7,818 bases of DNA from Candidatus Nitrosopumilus sp. (lineage in GTDB: Archaea; Thermoproteota; Nitrososphaeria; Nitrososphaerales; Nitrosopumilaceae), in NCBI GenBank assembly GCA_016784625.1, contig JADHUF010000046.1, forward strand, positions 1 to 7,818, in the 5' to 3' direction. Positions 1 through 4,821 of the stretch are shown here, one piece after another; the stretch's first letter is position 1, and each line of letters begins with the position of its first letter. The translations under genes were made by a program, and so were the position numbers. The notes below the pieces were generated by a model. It was not told the DNA's origin. It did no database searches and worked only from the letters and a program-made list of their open reading frames with translations.

Positions 1-2
1 TT

Positions 3-26
3 GTAAAAAATTCAAAATTTTTTTAC
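3..26. repeat. A/T-rich inverted repeat, possible terminator of an upstream gene
   Basis: The arms GTAAAAAATT and AATTTTTTTAC are inverted copies of each other, with one extra T in the right arm and a three-base loop. The right arm runs into a pyrimidine-rich stretch up to about position 42. A T-rich run of this kind is what archaeal transcription terminators look like, so it may end transcription of a plus-strand gene lying left of the window. The composition is so biased that chance pairing is a real alternative. Confidence 0.3.
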
Positions 27-75
27 CTTTCTTCTATTTTCTAGATAAACTACGAAATTGGCAGCTTGACTAAAC

Positions 76-83
76 TTTTTATG
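76..83 (+). promoter_or_regulatory. TATA box of the LLM oxidoreductase gene
   Basis: TTTTTATG is centred about 27 bases before the GTG at 107, the spacing expected between an archaeal TATA box and the transcription start. This implies a leaderless mRNA starting at or next to GTG 107, and it argues against the GTG at 101, which would be only about 21 bases away. No Shine-Dalgarno sequence precedes either codon. Confidence 0.5.
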
Positions 84-106
84 CTAATATTCTGTCCTAA
101 GTGTAC

Positions 107-1207
107 GTGACTCAAAATAAGTTAAAATTCGGTATTCAAAATGGGCTCAATGTTGCAAGGGCCGGCTATACTGAAGACCAAATTTTAACAGCTTGTATTC
201 TTGCTGATAAAACTGGCTATGATTCTATTTTCTATATGGACCATACAAATGTCCCACAATGGAAAAATGCCATTGTTTTGGATCCTTGGGTTATGCTATC
301 TGCTATTGCTGCAGTTACACAGAATGTAGAACTTGGAACATGTGTCACTGATGCAATTAGAAGACATCCATCTAACATTGCACTTTCTGCTATTACTTTA
401 GATAGAGTTTCAAAAGGTAGAGCCATTCTTGGTATTGGTGCAGGTGAAGCTCAAAACCTAAAAGAATTTTGCATTCCATTTGAAAAACCAGTTTCAAAAT
501 GGGAAGAACAAATTGAGACTATTCATAAATTATATGAATCAACTCCTGATAATACGGTAGATTATGATGGTAAATATTACAAACTTGAGGGTGCATGTTT
601 GCAAGCACCTCCAATTAGAAAACCACATCCTCCAACTTACATGGCAGCTGGTGGTAAGCGTACACTTGCATTAACTGGAAAACTTGGTGATGGTTGGTTA
701 CCTATTGGTTATACGCCAGAACTCTTTGAAGATCATGCCGCGCAAATTACAAAATCAATGAATGAAAATAATAGAACACAAGAGGAAAAAGACAACTTCC
801 AATATGCACTTGATATTGATGTTTATTTTTCTGAGGATGCTGAAGAATCTTGGGCACGAATGAAAGAAGCAGTAAAAGTTAGTTTGTTCAAGCCTGAAGT
901 ATTACGAGTTCACGGATTAAAAGAAATTGAAGGATTTGATTTTGTCAAATACTTTACAGAATATTCAATGTCTGATCAAAGTTGGATTGTAAAGATGAGA
1001 GAAGCTGCAACTAAAATTCCTGAAGGCGTTGCTCGTTCTTCAACTGCCGTTGGAACTCCTGAAGATATTATCCCAACATTTGAAAGATTCATGGATGCAG
1101 GTGTTAATCACTTTGTAATTAGATTCTGGGGTAAGAATTACTTTGGTTCTATTGATAAATTTGCAACACATGTGATGCCTGCACTTAGAGAAAAAGCCAA
1201 ACAATAA
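107..1207 (+). CDS. LLM-class F420-dependent oxidoreductase (methylene-H4MPT reductase-like)
   Basis: This 366-residue protein belongs to the bacterial-luciferase-like TIM-barrel superfamily, whose archaeal members mostly use coenzyme F420 for hydride transfer. Visible family marks are the N-terminal strand KFGIQNG, the RRHP segment (residues 85-88) followed by TLDRVSKGRAILGIGAGE ending at residue 114, and GDGWLPIGYTPELF from residue 194. The pattern of a His-Pro pair followed by a Gly-rich GIGAGE turn matches the 5,10-methylenetetrahydromethanopterin reductase (Mer) branch. Length is normal for the family, which usually runs about 320-370 residues. The substrate cannot be told from sequence: ammonia-oxidising archaea make F420 and carry several such paralogues, so a true Mer role is only one possibility. 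The start was set at GTG 107 from the TATA spacing; GTG 101 would add two residues. It appears to be a single-gene transcript and a cytoplasmic enzyme, with no signal peptide or membrane segment. Confidence 0.88.
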   Translation: MTQNKLKFGIQNGLNVARAGYTEDQILTACILADKTGYDSIFYMDHTNVPQWKNAIVLDPWVMLSAIAAVTQNVELGTCVTDAIRRHPSNIALSAITLDRVSKGRAILGIGAGEAQNLKEFCIPFEKPVSKWEEQIETIHKLYESTPDNTVDYDGKYYKLEGACLQAPPIRKPHPPTYMAAGGKRTLALTGKLGDGWLPIGYTPELFEDHAAQITKSMNENNRTQEEKDNFQYALDIDVYFSEDAEESWARMKEAVKVSLFKPEVLRVHGLKEIEGFDFVKYFTEYSMSDQSWIVKMREAATKIPEGVARSSTAVGTPEDIIPTFERFMDAGVNHFVIRFWGKNYFGSIDKFATHVMPALREKAKQ

Positions 1208-1218
1208 GACACTTTATC

Positions 1219-1226
1219 TTATAATC
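1219..1226 (+). promoter_or_regulatory. TATA box ahead of the small acidic protein gene
   Basis: TTATAATC lies in the short gap after the oxidoreductase gene. Its centre is 26-27 bases before the TTG at 1249, which would make that TTG the 5' end of a leaderless mRNA. Alternatively the mRNA starts there and translation begins 18 bases later at ATG 1267. Confidence 0.4.
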
Positions 1227-1266
1227 TATAGAAAATCATTTACTTTACTTGTTTTTAGACTATATT

Positions 1267-1497
1267 ATGGTTGACGAACTTCCTGAATCTGTAAAAAAAT
1301 GTCTAGATATTTTAGAAGAAAATGTTGAAATTTTGGCAAATCTTGAGTTTGATTTAAAATCAGAACAAGAAGATGAGTTGACTCCAAATATGAAACTTCA
1401 TCAATTGTATGATATGACTGAAGATGTTTCAGTATCTGAAAAAATCAAACGTGCTGAACATAGTCTTGTGAGAAGACAAACTGAAGATTCTTTTTAA
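1267..1497 (+). CDS. Small acidic helical protein, function unknown
   Basis: I do not recognise this 76-residue protein. It is strongly acidic, especially residues 14-38, and looks mainly helical: an amphipathic N-terminal half (VKKCLDILEENVEILANLEFDL) is followed by a polar linker around residues 31-40 and a second helix, with a short basic patch (KIKRAEHSLVRR) near the C-terminus. It has one cysteine (residue 12), no membrane segment and no enzyme motif. Codon use resembles its neighbours and the frame stays open to a TAA, so it is probably a real gene of the lineage-restricted kind. The start is uncertain. ATG 1267 is the only ATG near the beginning, but an in-frame TTG at 1249 sits at ideal distance from a TATA box and would add MFLDYI. 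It ends one base before the stop codon of the opposing gene. Confidence 0.68.
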   Translation: MVDELPESVKKCLDILEENVEILANLEFDLKSEQEDELTPNMKLHQLYDMTEDVSVSEKIKRAEHSLVRRQTEDSF

Positions 1498-1498
1498 T

Positions 1499-1918
1499 TT
1501 ATGACTTGTGTGGTCTTTTACTATTTTTTTTTGTAAATGATTTTGCTTTACGTTTTTTCTTTTGTTTTTCTAATCTTTTTCTTGTTCGTTCTGTTGATTT
1601 TGTTGCACCTTGAATAATTTTTGTTTTACTTCCATCTTTTAACATGATTTCTTTTCCTTTAAATCTGAATTCTATATCACGACATTTAATGTAATATTTT
1701 TTAAGACAAAAAAATATTCTATTATTTACTCCATGCATATCTTTGATTTCTTTTGATTTTTTTAACTCATTGATAATATTTCGAAGTACTCCTTTGTCAA
1801 TGTCTGTAATTCTATGTAATTCTCTAAACCAGATGAACTTTGATTCAGAACCCCATTCTTCTAAAACATCTAAAACTTGATGTGTGGCCTTTACATATTC
1901 TTCATCTATTTCCTGCAT
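1499..1918 (-). CDS. Winged-helix-like protein with a long basic tail, function unknown
   Basis: This 139-residue protein is read from the minus strand. Residues 5-75 look like a small winged helix: a first helix (EEYVKATHQVLDVLEEW), a second around residues 31-37 (FRELHRI), a likely recognition helix at 42-56 (KGVLRNIINELKKSKEI) and a wing ending RIFFCLKKYY. Residues 81-103 form a short strand-rich link. Residues 107-139 are almost entirely Lys, Arg, Ser and Thr and are probably disordered. A folded domain of this shape plus a polycationic tail suggests nucleic-acid binding, either a chromatin or transcription factor or an RNA- or ribosome-associated protein; I cannot choose between these and recognise no named family with certainty. 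ATG 1918 is supported by a minus-strand TATA box 24-26 bases upstream, which suggests a leaderless transcript. The gene converges on the small acidic protein gene. Confidence 0.75.
   Translation of the reverse strand: MQEIDEEYVKATHQVLDVLEEWGSESKFIWFRELHRITDIDKGVLRNIINELKKSKEIKDMHGVNNRIFFCLKKYYIKCRDIEFRFKGKEIMLKDGSKTKIIQGATKSTERTRKRLEKQKKKRKAKSFTKKNSKRPHKS
1524..1532 (+). terminator. T9 tract, possible terminator for the small acidic protein gene
   Basis: A run of nine T residues on the plus strand begins 26 bases after the TAA of the small acidic protein gene, and a T5 run also overlaps that stop codon. Archaeal polymerase terminates at such T tracts without needing a hairpin. The tract lies inside the opposing gene, where it encodes part of the lysine-rich tail (AAA/AAG codons), so it may be only a by-product of that coding sequence. 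Confidence 0.35.
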
Positions 1919-1937
1919 GGGCTCTCTTGAGATGTCC

Positions 1938-1947
1938 TATATTTTAG
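1938..1947 (-). promoter_or_regulatory. TATA box of the minus-strand winged-helix gene
   Basis: Read on the minus strand this is CTAAAATATA, centred about 24-26 bases before ATG 1918. The spacing fits a leaderless transcript that begins at the ATG. No Shine-Dalgarno sequence is seen between the box and the start codon. Confidence 0.5.
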
Positions 1948-2032
1948 CAATTATAATTAATGAAAAGTTTGGATGAAAAAAGTCAAGTTTTAGAATGTTT
2001 TCCCTTTTTGATTATTTTTATGATGGTTACCT

Positions 2033-2125
2033 ATGGATTCTAAATTAAAAAACCAGTGCACAGAACTTGAATGCCGTATTTTAGAAATCAAAGCATTAGC
2101 AAAAGAACTAGATGAAGAGGACTAG
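2033..2125 (+). CDS. 30-residue leucine-zipper-like microprotein (putative)
   Basis: A short ORF encodes a 30-residue peptide that begins MDSKLKNQ and ends KELDEED. An in-frame TGA at 2021 leaves ATG 2033 as the only start codon. The peptide is highly charged and fits one uninterrupted amphipathic helix: Leu5, Leu12, Ile19 and Leu26 occupy one heptad position, and Cys9, Ile16 and Ala23 the other, as in a parallel coiled coil. Such order is unlikely in random AT-rich sequence, and the codon use (GAA, AAA, TTA) is like that of real genes here. It lies in the 264-base gap between the divergent winged-helix gene and the flavoprotein gene, with no close match to a TATA box at the usual spacing and no Shine-Dalgarno sequence. 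It may form a dimer or pair with a partner helix; the function is unknown. It could still be a chance ORF. Confidence 0.5.
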   Translation: MDSKLKNQCTELECRILEIKALAKELDEED

Positions 2126-2142
2126 AATATTTCTGAATATTT
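2125..2142 (+). promoter_or_regulatory. Tandem GAATATTT repeat, candidate operator of the flavoprotein gene
   Basis: GAATATTT occurs twice with two bases between, giving a 10-base period, so both copies face the same side of the helix. The core AATATT is also self-complementary. The pair lies about ten bases upstream of the TATA box at 2153, at roughly -58 to -41 from the predicted transcription start. This is a usual place for an archaeal activator, or for a regulator next to the TFB site. It begins on the last base of the microprotein stop codon. Confidence 0.35.
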
Positions 2143-2152
2143 GTGCTCTGGA

Positions 2153-2160
2153 TTTATAAA
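2153..2160 (+). promoter_or_regulatory. TATA box of the NimA-like flavoprotein gene
   Basis: TTTATAAA is the best TATA box in the window. Its centre is 26-27 bases ahead of TTG 2183, so the transcript should start at that TTG with no leader. This supports a TTG start codon although no ribosome binding site is present. Confidence 0.65.
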
Positions 2161-2182
2161 ATGATTTTTCATAATTTGATTA

Positions 2183-2815
2183 TTGCAACTAGTTGGAAAA
2201 TTACAAATTAAATCACATGAAAAAATTAAAGAATTTCTTAGCGAAGAACATGTAGGCAGAATTTCTAGTATTGATGAAAATGGATTTCCTCAGATAATTC
2301 CAATGAATTTTGTTTTTCTAAATGATACAGTTTACATGCATTCTCACACTAGAGGTGAAAAATTAGATAACATTACTAAAAATAACAAAGTAGGTTTTGA
2401 AGTTGATAGGGAGTTGGAATTTCTTCCTTCATATTTTTCAGATCCACATGATGCCTCTTTGGCAGATACTTTGTACATTAGTGTTGTAATCAAAGGAATC
2501 GCTTCTTTTGTTATTGACAGAGAAGAAAAGACACTTGCACTAAATGGATTAATGGAAAAGTATCAACCTGAAGGACAATATGACCCGATTAAACCTGATA
2601 TGCAAGTTTTAGATGCAGTTGCTGTAATCAAGGTAATTCCTCAAACTCTATACGGAAAATACAAGATTGGACAAAATATGAATGCTGTTGATAGAATGGA
2701 TTTAGCACAAAAGATATTGAAAAGAAATTCTTCAACTTTTAAGCAAACATTGAAGATGATGGGTTTTGAAGTAATTGACGGTACGCTGAAAATGGTTGAT
2801 GAACCAGTATGGTAA
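2183..2815 (+). CDS. NimA/pyridoxamine-phosphate-oxidase-like FMN-binding split-barrel protein
   Basis: This 210-residue protein fits the flavin-binding split-barrel superfamily, closest in pattern to the NimA-like pyridoxamine 5'-phosphate oxidase-related group. Family marks are the opening helix and strand IKEFLSEEHVGRISSIDENGFPQIIPMNFVFLNDTVYMHSHTRG in the first 65 residues, then GEKLDNITKNNKVGFEVD, which matches the 'G.K.dNI..n..V.FEVD' block of NimA-type proteins, and a strand ISVVIKGIASFV near the middle of the chain. It probably binds FMN or another flavin as a homodimer in the cytoplasm. The true substrate is unknown, and vitamin B6 synthesis is unlikely to be its role because this branch is distinct from PdxH. 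Residues after about 160 form a lineage-specific helical tail. The TTG start is set by the TATA box at 2153. A phased repeat just upstream suggests regulation. Confidence 0.82.
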   Translation: MQLVGKLQIKSHEKIKEFLSEEHVGRISSIDENGFPQIIPMNFVFLNDTVYMHSHTRGEKLDNITKNNKVGFEVDRELEFLPSYFSDPHDASLADTLYISVVIKGIASFVIDREEKTLALNGLMEKYQPEGQYDPIKPDMQVLDAVAVIKVIPQTLYGKYKIGQNMNAVDRMDLAQKILKRNSSTFKQTLKMMGFEVIDGTLKMVDEPVW

Positions 2816-2837
2816 TCTTAGTTTGATATCACCATTG

Positions 2838-2845
2838 CTTTAAAT
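2838..2845 (+). promoter_or_regulatory. TATA box of the uvrBAC operon
   Basis: CTTTAAAT lies in the 53 bases between the flavoprotein stop codon and uvrB. Its centre is 27-28 bases before TTG 2869 but only about 18 before TTG 2860, so the transcription start should fall at or next to TTG 2869. It gives the repair operon a promoter of its own rather than read-through from the flavoprotein gene. Confidence 0.45.
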
Positions 2846-2868
2846 TCAGTTTTCAAGGATTGTCTCTG

Positions 2869-4821
2869 TTGGAACAAATATCAAAATTTGAATTAGCATC
2901 TGAGTATGTTCCTACTGGGGATCAACCTCAGGCAATTGACATGCTAGTTGATGGTGTGAAAAAAGGAACAATCCAAACATTACTTGGAGTTACAGGAAGT
3001 GGTAAGACATTTTCAGTTGCAAATGTAATTGCTAGAACTGGCAAAAATACTCTGGTAATATCTCATAACAAAACACTTGCAGCACAACTTTATTCAGAAT
3101 TAAAACAATTCTTCCCAAAAAATAATGTTGGATATTTTGTATCGTATTATGACTATTATCAGCCAGAGAGTTATTTGCCTCAAACAGACACATACATTGA
3201 AAAAGATACTCAAATCAATGAAAAAATTGAAAAATTAAGACTAGAAGCTACTGCGATGCTGCTTTCAGGTGAACCAACAATAATTGTATCTACTGTTTCT
3301 TGCATCTATTCTCTTGGAAATCCAAAAGATTGGGAAGATTTGGCAATAACAATTAACACTGGTGATGAAATTAAACGAAATGAGATTATTAGACAACTCA
3401 TTGATGCAAGATATGAAAGAAATGATACTGAAGTTGCTCCAGGAAATTTTAGAGTAAAAGGTGATACCATTGATATTACTCCTGCATATTCTGAAGATCT
3501 AGTTAGAGTTTCCTTGTTTGGTGATGAAGTCGAAAAAATCACTTTACTTGATCATGTGTCTCTAAAAGAAAAGCAGAAAATCTTGCAAATTAAAATTTTT
3601 CCTGCAAAACATTATCTTATTGCAAAAGATGTACGAGAAAAAGCTGTTAAGTCAATTAAAGAAGAATTAAAACAACGGTTACCTGAATTAAATGAATTAG
3701 AAAATCAAAGATTAGAGATGCGAACAAAATATGATTTAGAAATGATTGAAGAATTGGGTTATTGTTCTGGAATTGAAAATTATTCTAGACATTTTGATGG
3801 AAGAAATGCAGGAGAAAAAGCATTTTGCCTAATGGATTTTTTTGGAGATGATTATCTTTTAGTAATTGATGAATCTCATGTCACATTACCTCAACTTCAT
3901 GGAATGTACAAAGGTGATTATTCCAGAAAAAAAGAACTTGTTACATATGGATTTAGACTCCCAAGTGCATATGATAATCGTCCATTAAAATTTGAAGAAT
4001 TTGAAAAATATCTTCAAAACACAATATTTGTTTCAGCTACACCTACAGAATATGAAAAGAAAATATCTTCCCAAATTGCTGAGCAATTAGTTAGACCCAC
4101 TGGATTACTTGATCCTAAAGTTGAGATTAGGCCTAAAAAAGATCAAATGGATGATTTGATTGATGAAATAAACAAGAGAGCGGCTAATTCTGAGCGTGTT
4201 TTGGTTACTACTTTGACTAAAAGAATGGCTGAAGATTTAGCTGAATATCTCTCAAAAAAACTAGTTAGAGTGAGATACATGCATTCAGAAATTGAAGGAT
4301 TACAAAGAACTGAATTAATCAGACAGTTACGTTTAGGCGAGTTTGATGTTTTAGTTGGAATTAATCTTTTAAGGGAAGGCCTAGATATTCCTGAAGTTTC
4401 TTTAGTGGCAATTTTGGATGCAGATAAAGAAGGATTTTTGAGAAATTTTACAAGTTTAATTCAAACATGTGGTCGTGCTGCAAGAAATGAAAATGGAACC
4501 GTGATAATGTATGCTGATACTAATACTAAATCCATGAAAAATGCTATGGATGAAACAAAACGTCGTAGAGAAAAACAAACACAGTATAATCAAGACCATC
4601 ACATCATTCCTAAGACCATCATAAAATCTGTTCCAGAACAAGAAACAACGTTAGATGAATCAAAACTAAAATCTACACATGATCTTGCAACTGATATTAT
4701 TGATTTAGAAGCACAAATGAAAATATATTCTGAGGATTTAGATTTTGAGCGTGCAATAGAGTGTAGAGATAGAATAAAAAGACTAGAGAAGGAGATTCAA
4801 TTTAAAAATGACAGAAAATAA
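2869..4821 (+). CDS. uvrB: Excinuclease ABC subunit UvrB (damage-verifying helicase)
   Basis: UvrB is handed damaged DNA by UvrA, opens it locally using ATP, verifies the lesion and recruits UvrC. This copy has 650 residues, close to the usual 660-670. Motifs in order: GDQPQAI with Walker A GVTGSGKT (residues 40-47), the damage-clamping beta-hairpin YYDYYQPESYLPQTDTY (from residue 93), DESH (334-337), VSATPTEYE, then the helicase C-terminal core with LVGINLLREGLDIPEVSLVAILDADKEGF and CGRAARN (534-540). The C-terminal UVR helix pair that binds UvrC covers about residues 611-645 (DFERAIECRDRIKRLEKEI). The block before motif VI reads RNFTSLIQTC, where bacterial proteins typically have RSERSLIQTI. 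The start was set at TTG 2869, which fits the TATA box and has AAGGA nine bases upstream; TTG 2860 would add three residues. uvrA begins inside its last codons. The gene is complete and surely functional in type. Confidence 0.97.
   Translation: MEQISKFELASEYVPTGDQPQAIDMLVDGVKKGTIQTLLGVTGSGKTFSVANVIARTGKNTLVISHNKTLAAQLYSELKQFFPKNNVGYFVSYYDYYQPESYLPQTDTYIEKDTQINEKIEKLRLEATAMLLSGEPTIIVSTVSCIYSLGNPKDWEDLAITINTGDEIKRNEIIRQLIDARYERNDTEVAPGNFRVKGDTIDITPAYSEDLVRVSLFGDEVEKITLLDHVSLKEKQKILQIKIFPAKHYLIAKDVREKAVKSIKEELKQRLPELNELENQRLEMRTKYDLEMIEELGYCSGIENYSRHFDGRNAGEKAFCLMDFFGDDYLLVIDESHVTLPQLHGMYKGDYSRKKELVTYGFRLPSAYDNRPLKFEEFEKYLQNTIFVSATPTEYEKKISSQIAEQLVRPTGLLDPKVEIRPKKDQMDDLIDEINKRAANSERVLVTTLTKRMAEDLAEYLSKKLVRVRYMHSEIEGLQRTELIRQLRLGEFDVLVGINLLREGLDIPEVSLVAILDADKEGFLRNFTSLIQTCGRAARNENGTVIMYADTNTKSMKNAMDETKRRREKQTQYNQDHHIIPKTIIKSVPEQETTLDESKLKSTHDLATDIIDLEAQMKIYSEDLDFERAIECRDRIKRLEKEIQFKNDRK
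4788..4796 (+). promoter_or_regulatory. Possible ribosome binding site for uvrA inside uvrB
   Basis: GAAGGAGAT within the uvrB UVR-motif codons contains AAGGAG and is the best Shine-Dalgarno-like sequence in the window. The gap of 13 bases from GGAG to the uvrA ATG is longer than ideal, so its use is uncertain. Internal genes of an operon cannot be leaderless, which makes a site here plausible; the 14-base overlap could instead allow reinitiation. Confidence 0.35.

Noticed and set aside
1960..2043. A 27-codon plus-strand ORF, beginning MKSLDEKSQ and ending in a hydrophobic stretch, that overlaps the start of the zipper ORF by 11 bases; a possible leader peptide.
   Set aside because: No TATA box lies at leaderless distance and there is no ribosome binding site. 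The hydrophobic end comes from T-rich DNA, so it looks like a chance ORF; only conservation would revive it.
1919..2182. A structured non-coding RNA, tRNA or riboswitch in the largest gap between the main genes.
   Set aside because: I find no tRNA cloverleaf, no kink-turn pair of GA motifs and no GC-rich stem above the AT background. The gap is explained by promoters, the short ORF and the phased repeat.
107..2815. The F420-type and FMN-type oxidoreductases near uvrBAC as a photoreactivation or redox-linked repair island.
   Set aside because: The genes have separate promoters, opposite-strand genes intervene, and neither protein has photolyase or DNA-binding features. Proximity alone does not support a shared pathway.
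3306..3542. A 78-codon minus-strand open frame opposite uvrB.
   Set aside because: It lies wholly inside the well-conserved uvrB coding sequence and its product is a Ser/Phe-rich low-information sequence typical of antisense shadows. The same holds for minus-strand frames at 232-426, 4456-4641, 5566-5859, 5884-6084 and 6367-6561.
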